DNA of 64,000 nt from Microbacterium excoecariae (GCF_011326725.1 NZ_JAANCO010000001.1:434001-498000), one strand, 5' to 3'. Shown: positions 33,124 to 42,277, numbered from the stretch's first letter. Notes: generated by a model not told the origin, from the letters alone. Translations and numbers: made by a program.

Positions 33124-33878
33124 GCATCGACGTCCTCGACCTCCCCCTCAGCGCGCCCGTCAACCTGCGCGACCTCGGCGGAATCCCCATGGCCGGCGGC
33201 ACCGTCCGCACCGGCTTCGCCATCCGCACCGACGACCTGGCCACGGTCGACCCGGCGACGGCGGCCGACCTCGTCGACGGCGGGCTCGCCGCGGTCATCG
33301 ACCTGCGATCGCACCAGGAGACCGCGTTCACGGGGCGCGGCGCGCTCGCCGAGCAGCCCGTGACGTACCACCACCTCCCGTTCATGGCGTCGGTCGGCGA
33401 CGCGGGGTCCTCCGCCGAGGCGTTCGACCAGGCGTCGTTCGGGCAGATGTACATCCGCATGTATGAGCAGGCGGCGCCGCGCATCGTGGCCTCGCTCGCG
33501 GTCATCGCGACCGCGCCGGGCGCCACGGCGTTTCACTGCGCGGCGGGCCAGGACCGCACGGGCGTCCTCGCGGCGTCGCTGCTGCTCGCGCTCGGCGCGC
33601 CGCACGAGGCGATCGTCGCCGACTACGCCCGGACGGGCGAGAACTCGCCGCGGATCATGCAGCGCCTCGCGCCCGTCATGGGGCCCATCATGGCGCAGCA
33701 CGGCTACGACCTGACCGACGCGGCGAAGGCCGCCACGCGGGCGGAGTTCTCGCCCGAGCCGATGCGCCAGCTGCTCGCGCACCTCGAGAACGGCTACGCG
33801 GATCCGCTGGTGCCGCTGCGGGAGGCGGGGCTGACGGACGGGCTCGTGGCGACGCTCCGCGAGCGCGCGCGGGCATGA
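33120..33878 (+). CDS. Tyrosine/dual-specificity phosphatase-fold protein
   Basis: The 252-residue protein carries the Cys-x5-Arg phosphatase loop HCAAGQDRTG (about 138-147). The N-terminal NLRDLGGIPMAGG and VIDLRSHQET are typical of the PF13350-type tyrosine phosphatase family, members of which act on phosphoproteins, phosphoinositides or small phosphoesters. Coupled by 4-base overlaps to phnE before and the TetR gene after, it probably frees phosphate from the imported compound, which would make the transporter a phosphoester importer. Confidence 0.9.
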   Translation: MSIDVLDLPLSAPVNLRDLGGIPMAGGTVRTGFAIRTDDLATVDPATAADLVDGGLAAVIDLRSHQETAFTGRGALAEQPVTYHHLPFMASVGDAGSSAEAFDQASFGQMYIRMYEQAAPRIVASLAVIATAPGATAFHCAAGQDRTGVLAASLLLALGAPHEAIVADYARTGENSPRIMQRLAPVMGPIMAQHGYDLTDAAKAATRAEFSPEPMRQLLAHLENGYADPLVPLREAGLTDGLVATLRERARA

Positions 33879-34504
33879 CGATCGCCGAGACCACGGCCGG
33901 GCCCGCCGCGCGCGGGCCCGGCCGGCCGCGGCGCGAGGGGCACGACGAGCGGATCCTCGACGCCGTCGCCGCGCTCGTCGACGCCGGCACGCCCGTCACC
34001 GTCAACGCGGTCGTGGCGGCCAGCGGGGTTTCCCGCGCGGCGCTGTATCGCCGGTGGCCGAGCATGGCCGAGCTGATCGCGGCGGCGCTCGACCGGGGTC
34101 GCGCGTCGATCGAGCTCGACCTGTCGGGCGACGTCAAGGACGCGATCATGGCGGTGTTGTTCGGCGACCCCGCCGCCGCGCGCGGACGCGGCTACAGCGA
34201 GCGCCGCTTCCGCACGCGCCTCGCCCTCGTCATGGAGAACCCCGAGCTGCAGCGGGCCTACTGGTCGTCGCACGTGCGCCGTCGCCGCGGGGCGATGACG
34301 CAGGCGCTGGAGGAGGCGGTGCGCCGCGGGGAGCTCCGCGCAGGCCTCGACGTCGATGCGTCGATCGACCTCATCAACGGCGTCTTCTACTACCAGTCCG
34401 TCGTGCGCGGATCCTCGCTCGAGGACCCCGCCACGCTCCGCCGCTGCCGGGCCGCGTTCGAGATCGCCTGGCGCGGCATGAGCGACGATGAGGCCGCGGG
34501 GTAG
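33875..34504 (+). CDS. TetR-family regulator of the phn-phosphatase operon
   Basis: The 209-residue protein has an N-terminal DNA-binding domain (RGPGRPRREGHDERILDAVAALVDAGTPVTVNAVVAASGVSRAALYRRWPSMAEL in part, about 13-67) and a ligand domain with GRGYSERRFRTRLALVMENPEL. It ends a five-gene run linked by 4-base overlaps starting at phnD, so it is likely an autorepressor of that run. Confidence 0.9.
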   Translation: MTIAETTAGPAARGPGRPRREGHDERILDAVAALVDAGTPVTVNAVVAASGVSRAALYRRWPSMAELIAAALDRGRASIELDLSGDVKDAIMAVLFGDPAAARGRGYSERRFRTRLALVMENPELQRAYWSSHVRRRRGAMTQALEEAVRRGELRAGLDVDASIDLINGVFYYQSVVRGSSLEDPATLRRCRAAFEIAWRGMSDDEAAG

Positions 34505-34513
34505 CGTGGCCGG

Positions 34514-35281
34514 ATGGCGGGGGCGCGTGCGGAACGATTGCCGTGGGGGAGGGCGCTCTGGTTCGCGAGCGTCGCGATCGGGGCACCGTGGGCGGTCGTC
34601 ACGGCGCTCACGACGATTCTGACTGTCTCGGATAGTGGCCGGTGGCCGTGGACGGCCTCGGCGCTCGCGGCGGCGCCCGCGATGGCGGCTGCGGCCGTGA
34701 TCGCCGCGGCGCTCTGGGCGCGCCACCGCCCGCCGCTGTCGCGGACGGACGCGGGCTTGATCGCGATGGTGTCGAGCTACGCCTCCCTCGTCGCGCTGGC
34801 GCTCGCGCTCGCGATCGCCGAGGCCCGGAACGGCGCCCAGGCGGCGCTGGTGATCGTGGCCTACGCGCTCCCCACCGCGCTCGGCGTCTTCACGGCGGCC
34901 GCCGGTCCGGTCTGGGCCTGGGTAGGTGGCGTCGCCGCCGCGAGCCTGGCCGGGGTCCGCGAGACGCCGGTGAGGCGGCGCGTCGGCGCGCTCTGGGCCG
35001 GCGCGGGGATGCTGCTCGCGGCCGCCGCTGTCGTTCTCGCCCTGGCGCCGCCCCTGCCCTGTGAGCCGCCTCCGTCCGGTGGCATGGCGGCGCCGGCGCG
35101 CCTCGTCTGGCGATGGCTACCGCTCGGGTGGGGGTGCGATTCCGGATTCCCCGCCGATCCCGCGCCCTTCGCGACGCTGCTCCTCTCGCTCGGTCTCGCG
35201 GTGTGCGCGTGCGGCCTCGCCCTGCTCCTTCGACCGCGGCCCGCGCGCGCCCCGGCGCGGGAGAGGTTCCTCTTCGAGTGA
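34514..35281 (+). CDS. Multi-pass membrane protein of unknown function
   Basis: This 255-residue protein has six or seven predicted helices, a long Ala/Val/Leu-rich middle and a Cys/Pro-rich external loop (ALAPPLPCEPPPSGGMAAP...GWGCDSGFPADP). No family recognised. It starts 9 bases after the TetR gene and may be cotranscribed with it, but codon use looks slightly looser than in the operon. Confidence 0.65.
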   Translation: MAGARAERLPWGRALWFASVAIGAPWAVVTALTTILTVSDSGRWPWTASALAAAPAMAAAAVIAAALWARHRPPLSRTDAGLIAMVSSYASLVALALALAIAEARNGAQAALVIVAYALPTALGVFTAAAGPVWAWVGGVAAASLAGVRETPVRRRVGALWAGAGMLLAAAAVVLALAPPLPCEPPPSGGMAAPARLVWRWLPLGWGCDSGFPADPAPFATLLLSLGLAVCACGLALLLRPRPARAPARERFLFE

Positions 35282-35382
35282 GCGGAGCGCGGGTGCGCCG
35301 ACGACATTCGTCACGCACATAGGGCGATGTGGGGTGGAGCGTGACCTGGTGGCTGAACGTGACGTGGGACTAGATTCCCGGT

Positions 35383-35625
35383 ATGGACGACCACAATCCC
35401 CTGGTCCCCGCGGGCTATGACATCGCGTGGTCGGTGATCGTTGCGGCCGTGATCGCGCTCACCGTCATCGCGCTCATCGGGCTTGCCCGCTCGGCCAAGC
35501 ATCTCACCGCATTGCAGGCATGGATCTGGACTCTTCTTGTCCTGCTTGTGCCGGTGCTTGGCGCTGTCGCGTGGCTGGCGGTGGGGCGCCGTTCCGTCCT
35601 GCCAGCGAACTCCAGGCAGTCGTAG
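35383..35625 (+). CDS. PLDc_N-domain small membrane protein
   Basis: The 80-residue protein has two helices (about 12-34 and 44-67) around SAKHLTALQAWIWTLLVLLVPVLGAVAWLAVGRR, the phospholipase D-nuclease N-terminal (PLDc_N) membrane module. Stand-alone PLDc_N proteins are common in actinobacteria; function unknown. A TAGATT -10-like box 7-12 bases before the ATG suggests leaderless expression. Confidence 0.8.
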   Translation: MDDHNPLVPAGYDIAWSVIVAAVIALTVIALIGLARSAKHLTALQAWIWTLLVLLVPVLGAVAWLAVGRRSVLPANSRQS

Positions 35626-35712
35626 CAGGGCCGGTTTACCGGGGTTCATCTCTCGCCGAGGCGGCCGTCATGATCGCGATATGGTTTGGGCACCTTCACG
35701 AAGCGAGGAGCC

Positions 35713-37053
35713 ATGGACTCACAACCGTTCTGGAACCCGAAGATCGAGACGCTGCCGCGCGAGGACCTGCGGGCCCTCCAGCTGGAGAAGCTGCGCCGCA
35801 CGGCGGAGTGGGCGGACGCCCGGAGCCCGTTCTATCGACGCACCTTCGCGGCCGCGGGCTTTCGCCCCGAGCAGCTGAAGTCCTGGGACGACATCCAGCG
35901 GATCCCCTTCCTCGAGCGCGAGGCGTGGATGGCGAGCCAGGACGCGCACCCGCCGTTCGGGGAGCTCCCCGTCACCGGGTCGGACAACACCGACAACGCG
36001 ATTCGCCTCCACACGACGAGCGGCACGAGCGGGCGCACGCCACTGCGCGCGCTCGACAGCCGGAAGGACTGGTCCTGGGCGGCCGAGATGTGGTGCTACG
36101 GGCTGTGGGGCGCGGGCGTTCGGCCGGGAGACCGCGCGTACGTCGCGTTCGGGTACGGCACGTTCATCGGATTCTGGGGGCTCCACTACGGGCTCGAAAA
36201 GATGGGCGCGCTCACCCTCCCGGGCGGCGCGCAGAACACCGCCGGCCGCGTGAAGCAGATCATCGACTTCGGCGTGACCGTCGTGGCCTCCACGACGACC
36301 TACGCGCTGCGCCTCGCGCAGGAGGCGGAGGCGCTCGGGCTCGACCTGAAGAACTCGCCCGTGCACACCGTGATCCTCTCGGGAGAGCCCACGCCGCCCA
36401 TCACGCGCGACCTGATCGAGCGCCAGTGGGGTGCCAAGGCGTACGACACGGCGGGGATGACCGAGCTCGGGACGATCTTCATGTTCGAGCCGCAGGAGCA
36501 GCCGGGCGGCACGCACATCATCGAGGGGCACTTCATCGAGCAGGTCGTCGACCCGGACACGGGCGAGGAGCTGCCCTACGGCGAGCCGGGCGAGCGCGTC
36601 ACGACCTCCTTCGGGCGCGGCACGCTCCCGATCCTCCGGTACCGCACGAAGGACCTCGTCGTGAAGGTGCCGCACACGGTCGCCTCGAGCGGGCGAACGT
36701 GGGACCTCTACGAGGGCGGGATCCTCGGCCGCGTGGACGACATGAAGCTGATCCGCGGCACGAACGTATACCCGCGTGCGGTCGAGGAGATCGTGCGCAA
36801 GTTCGAGCTGATCGATGAGTTCCACACCTACATCGAGCGCGTGGGGATCCGGGACGAGGTCACGGTCCACGTCGAGCCCGTGACGGCCATGGACGACGCC
36901 GCCTGGCCCGGCCTGGAAGAGGCGCTCAAGCTCGAGCTCGCCGAGGCGCACGAGGGGCTGAACTTCCACGTCTCGCGCCGCGAGGCCGGGGCCCTCCCGC
37001 GCTTCGAACTCAAGGCCAAGCGCATGACCGACATGCGCCCCGCGAACCGTTAA
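35713..37053 (+). CDS. PaaK-type aryl-CoA ligase, probably 2-aminobenzoate (anthranilate)-CoA ligase
   Basis: The 446-residue AMP-forming ligase activates an aromatic acid as its CoA thioester. Visible motifs are the P-loop HTTSGTSGRTPLR (about 106-118), YDTAGMTELG (near 248), RYRTKDLV (near 312) and the C-terminal hinge LIRGTNVYPRAVEEIV. This is the phenylacetate-CoA ligase branch. The monooxygenase gene in the same operon acts on 2-aminobenzoyl-CoA or salicylyl-CoA, and the tryptophan-to-anthranilate genes lie in the same cluster, so anthranilate is the best substrate guess. GAGGAG sets the start at MDSQPFW. Confidence 0.85.
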   Translation: MDSQPFWNPKIETLPREDLRALQLEKLRRTAEWADARSPFYRRTFAAAGFRPEQLKSWDDIQRIPFLEREAWMASQDAHPPFGELPVTGSDNTDNAIRLHTTSGTSGRTPLRALDSRKDWSWAAEMWCYGLWGAGVRPGDRAYVAFGYGTFIGFWGLHYGLEKMGALTLPGGAQNTAGRVKQIIDFGVTVVASTTTYALRLAQEAEALGLDLKNSPVHTVILSGEPTPPITRDLIERQWGAKAYDTAGMTELGTIFMFEPQEQPGGTHIIEGHFIEQVVDPDTGEELPYGEPGERVTTSFGRGTLPILRYRTKDLVVKVPHTVASSGRTWDLYEGGILGRVDDMKLIRGTNVYPRAVEEIVRKFELIDEFHTYIERVGIRDEVTVHVEPVTAMDDAAWPGLEEALKLELAEAHEGLNFHVSRREAGALPRFELKAKRMTDMRPANR

Positions 37054-37062
37054 GGAGCCGCC

Positions 37063-37266
37063 ATGACGACCGATCTCCTCGGGCACCCGCTCACGGAGCA
37101 GGAGCGCCGGATCCTCGCCGCCCTCGACGAGCTCGTCGCGCTTTCGGGCGACTCCGGCCTCGCGCCGAACGCGCGCTCGGCCGTGCTCGCCGCCATCGCG
37201 CCGCTGGGCGTCGCGGCGACCGGGCTCGGCCTGCGCTTCGAGCACCTCATCGACCACGGCGTCTGA
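37063..37266 (+). CDS. Small protein of the aryl-CoA cluster, unknown function
   Basis: The 67-residue protein starts MTTDLLGHPLTEQERRILAALDELVAL and is mostly helical, with the C-terminal GLRFEHLIDHGV. AAGGAG precedes it and it lies 9 bp after the ligase gene and 24 bp before the cupin, so it is translated as part of the operon. No family recognised; an accessory or structural role in the pathway is possible. Confidence 0.65.
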   Translation: MTTDLLGHPLTEQERRILAALDELVALSGDSGLAPNARSAVLAAIAPLGVAATGLGLRFEHLIDHGV

Positions 37267-37290
37267 CGCGCCCCGCGAAGGAGTCCAGAG

Positions 37291-37722
37291 ATGATCCCCA
37301 CGAACACCGCCGTCCCCGTCGTCACGCGTGGCGACGACCTCCACGACGCGACGCCGAACTCCGGCGGGGCGCTGCGGCTGTCGGGCGTGAGCCCGCAGCA
37401 CACGCCGGCGACGCGGATCTGGTTCGGGCAGGTCTCGAACGAACCCGGGTATCGCTCGCTCCCGCACCACCACGGCGAGGCGGAGACGGGCGGGTACGTG
37501 CTGCGCGGGAGCGCGCGGATCTATTTCGGCGACGACTTCTCGACCTGGGTGGACATGGGGCCGGGCGACTTCGTCTTCGTGCCGCCGTTCATGCCCCACG
37601 TCGAGGCCAACATGTCGACGACCGAGGAGCTCGTGTGGCTCACGGCGCGTACCCCGGACAACATCGTCGTCAACCTCCCCGATGTCGCGGACGCCGCGCT
37701 CGCGGGATTCCGGCGCGCGTGA
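37291..37722 (+). CDS. Single-domain cupin, candidate ring-cleaving or auxiliary metalloprotein
   Basis: The 143-residue protein has both cupin motifs complete: LPHHHGEAETGGYVLRGSARI (His, His, Glu) and GDFVFVPPFMPHVEAN (second His), so a metal site is expected. Cupin dioxygenases cleave gentisate, salicylate and hydroxyanthranilates, but those are usually larger or two-domain, so catalysis is not assured. Its place between the CoA ligase and thioesterase genes suggests it acts in the same pathway. Stop overlaps the next GTG start (GTGA). Confidence 0.78.
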   Translation: MIPTNTAVPVVTRGDDLHDATPNSGGALRLSGVSPQHTPATRIWFGQVSNEPGYRSLPHHHGEAETGGYVLRGSARIYFGDDFSTWVDMGPGDFVFVPPFMPHVEANMSTTEELVWLTARTPDNIVVNLPDVADAALAGFRRA

Positions 37723-38585
37723 GCGGCGGCCCCTTCGCCGGCGCCGTCGCCCTCCGGGCGACGAGCGCTGACGCGTTCGTCGGGCGCACGCAGCCCGTGC
37801 CGTGGCCGAAGGCGTACGGCGGGGACCTGCTCGCGCAGGCCGTCGCCGCCGCCACCCGCACGGTCGCCGAGGACCGCGCCCTGAACGCCGCGCACACCCT
37901 CTTCGTCTCGCCCGCGACCGTGGGCGGATCCGTGGACATTTCGGTCGCGACCCTTCGGGACGGGCGCTCCTACTCGACGCGCCAGGTGACGGCGCGCGAG
38001 GGCGAGCGCATCGTCGCCGTCACCCTCGCGTCCTTCCACGTGGGGGAGGAGAGCGCGCTCGCCGCGGCGACCCCCATGCCGGCCGCGCCCGCGCCCGACG
38101 ACGTGCCGGGCGCCGCCGCGGCCCTCGCGGGCGAGCGCGGCCCCGCCGCCGAGTACTGGTCCTCGGGCCGCGGCTTCGAGCTGCGTCACGTCGAGGGCGC
38201 GCCGTACGTGCGGCCGGTCCCGGGCGGGGGCGAGCGGATGCGCGTGTGGATCCGCGCCGACGCCGCGATCCCCGCCGGGCAGCCCGCGCACCGCGCGGCG
38301 CTCGCCTACGTCTGCGACTACGCGATGCTCGAGCCCGCGCTGTCGGCGACCGGCCTGCACTGGACGCGCCCCGGGCTCGTCACCGCCAGCACCGACCACG
38401 CTCTCTGGATCCACGCCGACGTGCGGGCCGACGAGTGGATGCTGTGCACGCTCGACCTCGTCCACCTCGGATCCGGGCGGGCCACCGTCCGGGGCGAGTT
38501 CCACGCCGCGGACGGCACCCACGTCGCGAGCGCCGTCCAGCAGGGCGTGATCCGCCTGAACCCGACTACGGAGGAACGATCGTGA
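37719..38585 (+). CDS. TesB-like acyl-CoA thioesterase
   Basis: The 288-residue protein is a double-hotdog thioesterase. RTQPVPWPKAYGGDLLAQAVAAATRTV (with the AYGG loop) and TLFVSPATVGGSVDISVATLRDGRSYSTRQVTA are in the first half, and LAYVCDYAMLEPAL, SLDHALWIH-like TASTDHALWIH and RGEFHAADGTHVASAVQQGVIR in the second, with the catalytic Asp in TASTDH. It would release a free hydroxylated acid from its CoA ester. The GTG start overlaps the cupin stop, and its stop overlaps the monooxygenase GTG. Confidence 0.9.
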   Translation: MSGGPFAGAVALRATSADAFVGRTQPVPWPKAYGGDLLAQAVAAATRTVAEDRALNAAHTLFVSPATVGGSVDISVATLRDGRSYSTRQVTAREGERIVAVTLASFHVGEESALAAATPMPAAPAPDDVPGAAAALAGERGPAAEYWSSGRGFELRHVEGAPYVRPVPGGGERMRVWIRADAAIPAGQPAHRAALAYVCDYAMLEPALSATGLHWTRPGLVTASTDHALWIHADVRADEWMLCTLDLVHLGSGRATVRGEFHAADGTHVASAVQQGVIRLNPTTEERS

Positions 38586-40951
38586 GAGTGGCCGTTATCG
38601 GCGGGGGCCCTGGGGGCCTGTACGCCGCCACGCTGATGAAGGAGCTCGACCCCACCCGCGAGGTGGAGGTGTGGGAGCGGAAGGCCCCCGACGACACCTA
38701 CGGCTTCGGCGTCGTGTTCAGCGACGAGACGATCGCGGGGATCCGCGGATCCGACCCCCGCACGCTCGACCTGATGACGCGCGAGATGGCGCAGTGGAGC
38801 GACATCGACATCCGCTACCGCGGCGAGGACATCACGGTCGGTGGTCAGGGGTTCTCGGCGCTCGGCCGCCGCCGGCTCCTGCAGATCCTCCAGCAGCGCT
38901 GCGCCGATCTGGGCGTCGTCGTGCACTACCGGACGCTGGCCCCCGACGTGGAGCAGTTGGCGACGGAATACGACCTGGTCGTGGCCGCCGACGGGCTGCG
39001 CTCGCCCACGCGCGAGCGCTGGAGCGATCACTTCGGGGCGCGCCTGGACCGCCGGCGCTCCAAGTACATCTGGCTCGGCACCGACCTCGTCTTCGAGGCC
39101 TTCACCTTCATCATCAAGCACACCCCGTGGGGCGTCATGCAGATGCACGGGTATCCCTATTCGGTCGAGGAGAGCACCTTCATCGTCGAGATGGAGCCCG
39201 AGGTCTGGGAGCGGGCCGGGTTCGGTCGGACCGCGGGCCTCGGCCCGGGCGACACGGACGAGGACGCGGTCGCGCGCATCGCGGAGATCTTCCGCGAGGA
39301 CCTCGGCGGGCACGCGCTCCGCGCGAACAACTCCCAGTGGCTCGAGTTCACGACCGTGCGGACCGAGACCTGGCACCGCGACAACGTCGTCCTCATCGGC
39401 GACGCCGCGCACACGGCGCATTTCTCGATCGGATCCGGGACCAAGCTCGCCCTGGAAGACGCGCTCGCGCTGGCCGCCGCGCTCCACGAGAACCCCGACG
39501 TGCCGTCCGCCCTGTCCGCCTACGACGCGGAGCGCCGGCCGGTCGTGGCCTCGACGCAGCGCGCGGCGCAGGCGAGCCTCGAGTGGTTCGAGGACATCGC
39601 GCAGTACGCCGAGCAGGAGCCCTGGCAGTTCGCGTTCAACCTGCTCACGCGCAGCCGGCGCATCACCCGCGACGGCCTGCGCCCGCGCGACCCCGACTTC
39701 GCCGAGCGCACCGATCGCGCCTTCGCCGCGGCGGTGCCCGCGGGCCGCGCGGCCCCCGCGATGTTCCAGCCGATCCGGATCGGCGGGCTCGTGGTCGACA
39801 ACCGCATCGCGGTCGCGCCGATGGACATGTACTCGGCCCGCGACGGCGTCGCGAACGACTTCCACCTCGTCCACCTCGGGTCGAAGGCCGCGGGCGGCGC
39901 GGGGCTCGTCCTCACCGAGATGATCGCGCCGTCCGCGGACGGGCGCATCACGCTCGGCTGCACGGGCCTGTATACCGACGAACAGGCGCGCGCCTACCGC
40001 CGGATCACCGACTACGTGCACGCGCAGTCGTCCGCTCGCATCGGAGCGCAGCTCGGGCACTCGGGGCGCAAGGGATCCACGCGCCTCATGTGGGAGGGCA
40101 TCGACGAGCCGCTGACGGAGGGCGGCTGGGAGACGATGGGGCCGTCGTCCGTGCCGTACAAGGAGGGCGTGAGCGCGGCCCCGCGCGAGATGACCCGACG
40201 CGACATGGACGCGGTCGTGGCGGACTACGCCGCCGCCGCGCGCCGCGCCGCGGACGCCGGCTTCGACCTCGTCGAGGTGCACGCCGCGCACGGGTACCTG
40301 CTCTCGTCCTTCCTGTCGCCGTTGTCGAATAGGCGGACCGACGCGTACGGCGGATCCGCCGAGAACCGCCTCCGCTTCCCGCTCGAGGTCTTCGACGCGG
40401 TCCGCGAGGCGTTCGGCGAGGCCGGGCCCGTCACGGTGCGGCTCTCCGCCGTCGACTGGGCGCCGGGCGGGAACGAGGTGGACGACGCCGTGCGCATCGC
40501 CGAGGCCTTCATCGACCACGGCGCCGCCGCGATCCACGTCTCGAGCGGTCAGGTCGTCGGCGACGAGGCGCCCGCCTTCGGGCGGAGCTACCAGGCGCCC
40601 TTCGCCGATGCGATCCGCAACCGCGTTGCCGCGGCCCGCGGCGTGCCCGTGATCGCCGTCGGCGCGATCTCGTCGTACGACGACGTCAACTCGCTCCTGC
40701 TCGCGGGGCGCGCCGACATGTGCGCGCTGGGGCGCACGCACCTCTATGACCCCCAGTGGACCCTGCACGCCGCGGCCGACCAGGACTATCGGGGCCCGGG
40801 CGCGAGCTGGCCGGCACCGTTCCGCGCGGGCCGACGCAAGCCACCTACGGGCCGCACCGACGCCGTGCGGCCCCGGCTCGAACTCGTCCGCGGGCGCGCG
40901 GAGGCCCCGCGCGCGACGCGGTGGCACCCCCTCGCCTCGGCCCTCGTGTGA
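38582..40951 (+). CDS. Fusion flavoprotein: 2-aminobenzoyl-CoA monooxygenase/reductase or salicylyl-CoA 5-hydroxylase type
   Basis: The 789-residue protein joins two flavin domains. The N-terminal half (1-395) is a group A FAD monooxygenase: VIGGGPGGLYAA at 4-15, GEDITVGGQGFSALGRRRLL, and VVLIGDAAHTAHFSIGSGTKLALEDA near 268. The C-terminal half (400-740) is an Old Yellow Enzyme-like FMN domain (MFQPIRIGGLVVDNRIAVAPM, RIGAQLGHSGRKG, VEVHAAHGYLLSSFLSPLSNRRTDAYGG). This architecture is known for Azoarcus 2-aminobenzoyl-CoA monooxygenase/reductase and for salicylyl-CoA 5-hydroxylases. It hydroxylates the ring of the CoA ester at C5 and may also reduce it. A short basic tail follows. Confidence 0.93.
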   Translation: MRVAVIGGGPGGLYAATLMKELDPTREVEVWERKAPDDTYGFGVVFSDETIAGIRGSDPRTLDLMTREMAQWSDIDIRYRGEDITVGGQGFSALGRRRLLQILQQRCADLGVVVHYRTLAPDVEQLATEYDLVVAADGLRSPTRERWSDHFGARLDRRRSKYIWLGTDLVFEAFTFIIKHTPWGVMQMHGYPYSVEESTFIVEMEPEVWERAGFGRTAGLGPGDTDEDAVARIAEIFREDLGGHALRANNSQWLEFTTVRTETWHRDNVVLIGDAAHTAHFSIGSGTKLALEDALALAAALHENPDVPSALSAYDAERRPVVASTQRAAQASLEWFEDIAQYAEQEPWQFAFNLLTRSRRITRDGLRPRDPDFAERTDRAFAAAVPAGRAAPAMFQPIRIGGLVVDNRIAVAPMDMYSARDGVANDFHLVHLGSKAAGGAGLVLTEMIAPSADGRITLGCTGLYTDEQARAYRRITDYVHAQSSARIGAQLGHSGRKGSTRLMWEGIDEPLTEGGWETMGPSSVPYKEGVSAAPREMTRRDMDAVVADYAAAARRAADAGFDLVEVHAAHGYLLSSFLSPLSNRRTDAYGGSAENRLRFPLEVFDAVREAFGEAGPVTVRLSAVDWAPGGNEVDDAVRIAEAFIDHGAAAIHVSSGQVVGDEAPAFGRSYQAPFADAIRNRVAAARGVPVIAVGAISSYDDVNSLLLAGRADMCALGRTHLYDPQWTLHAAADQDYRGPGASWPAPFRAGRRKPPTGRTDAVRPRLELVRGRAEAPRATRWHPLASALV

Positions 40952-40974
40952 TCTCCCCAGAAAGGCTCGCTGCC

Positions 40975-41379
40975 ATGTCCCACACCATCGTGAACCCGCC
41001 CGCGCTGCCCGCGCCGTCCGGCTTCTCCCACGCCATCGCCGCGAGCGATGGATCCGTGCACCTCGCGGGGCAGACGGCGCTCGACGCGGAGATGAGGATC
41101 GTCCCGGGCGGGATCGTCGCGCAGTTCCGGCAGGCGTTCTCCAACCTGCTCGCGGCGCTCGCCGCGGCGGGCGGGGAGCCGCAGGACCTCGTGAGCGTCA
41201 CGATCTACCTGACCGACGTCGAGGACTATCAGGCGCACGGCCGCGAGATCGGGCGCGCGTGGCGGGAGCTCGCTGGAGCGCACTACCCCGCGATGGCGGG
41301 GATCGGCGTCACGCGGCTATGGCAGCGCGAGGCGCAGATCGAGATCGCGGGCGTCGCGGTGCTGCCGGGGCGCGCGTGA
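40975..41379 (+). CDS. RidA-family enamine/imine deaminase
   Basis: The 134-residue protein has the RidA fold: GFSHAIAASDGSVHLAGQTALDAEM, IVAQFRQAFSNLLAALAAAGGEPQDLVSVTIYLTDVEDY and the ending AGIGVTRLWQREAQIEIAGVAVLP. RidA proteins hydrolyse 2-imino or enamine intermediates to carbonyls and ammonia. In an anthranilate pathway this would remove the amino group after ring opening. AGAAAGG precedes the ATG. The stop overlaps the next gene's GTG. Confidence 0.92.
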   Translation: MSHTIVNPPALPAPSGFSHAIAASDGSVHLAGQTALDAEMRIVPGGIVAQFRQAFSNLLAALAAAGGEPQDLVSVTIYLTDVEDYQAHGREIGRAWRELAGAHYPAMAGIGVTRLWQREAQIEIAGVAVLPGRA

Positions 41380-42230
41380 GGCTCGGGACGCTCCGGATCG
41401 GCGGGCGCACGCGCGCGGTCCGTGTCGAGGCGGGCATCGCCGTCGAGATCCAGGGCATGGCCGACGTCGGCGCTCTGCTCGCGCGGCCGGACTGGCGCCG
41501 GATCGCCGAGCGGGCGCAGGGCACGGCGCACGCGCTGTCCGCGCTCGCCGACGACGCGTGGGCCCCGGTGGTCCCCGCGCCGAGCAAGATCGTGTGCGTC
41601 GGCCTCAACTACCGCGCGCACATCCTCGAGATGGGCCGCGAGCTGCCGGAGTTCCCCACGCTCTTCGCGAAGTACGCCGACGCGCTCATCGGGGCGGGCG
41701 ATCCGATCCGGATCCCGCGCGAGGCCGCCGACACCCTGGACTGGGAGGGAGAGCTCGTCGTCGTCGTGGGGGAGACCGTGCGGTTCGCGGCGCCCGAGGC
41801 CGCGGCGCGCGCGATCGCCGGGTACACCGTCATGAACGACATCACGGTGCGCGCTCACCAGCGCCGCACGACGCAGTGGCTGCAGGGGAAGACCTTCGAG
41901 GCCACGACGCCCCTGGGGCCGTGGCTCGTGACGTCGGACGAGGCGCCGGCGGGATCGGTCCTCACGACGCGGGTCGGCGACGAGACGGTGCAGAGCTCGA
42001 CGACGGACGATCTCGTCTTCGGCGCGGCCACCCTCGTCTCCTATATCTCGCGGATTACGACGCTGCGCCCCGGGGACATCATCGCGACGGGGACGCCGGG
42101 CGGCGTGGGCGCGGCGCGCACGCCCCCGCGGTACCTCGCCGACGGCGAGACCGTCGAGGTCTCGATCGAGGGCGTCGGCGCCGTGCGCAACCGCGTCGAG
42201 GTCGTGGATCCGACGTTCTCGGTATCGTGA
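41376..42230 (+). CDS. Fumarylacetoacetate-hydrolase-family enzyme
   Basis: The 284-residue protein has the FAH C-terminal catalytic domain from about 70: KIVCVGLNYRAHILEMG, DALIGAGDPIRIP, the metal-binding DTLDWEGELVVVVG (E-x-E pattern), AGYTVMNDITVRAHQRRTTQWLQGKTFEATTPLGPWLV and GDIIATGTPGGVG. Such enzymes split acylpyruvates such as fumarylpyruvate or isomerise/decarboxylate homoprotocatechuate products. After cupin and RidA steps it is a fitting final C-C hydrolase. GTG start overlaps RidA (GTGA). Confidence 0.92.
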   Translation: MRLGTLRIGGRTRAVRVEAGIAVEIQGMADVGALLARPDWRRIAERAQGTAHALSALADDAWAPVVPAPSKIVCVGLNYRAHILEMGRELPEFPTLFAKYADALIGAGDPIRIPREAADTLDWEGELVVVVGETVRFAAPEAAARAIAGYTVMNDITVRAHQRRTTQWLQGKTFEATTPLGPWLVTSDEAPAGSVLTTRVGDETVQSSTTDDLVFGAATLVSYISRITTLRPGDIIATGTPGGVGAARTPPRYLADGETVEVSIEGVGAVRNRVEVVDPTFSVS

Positions 42231-42277
42231 CGCCTCGGAAACCTGACGGCCGTTCGAAGCGAGATATGGTGCCACGC

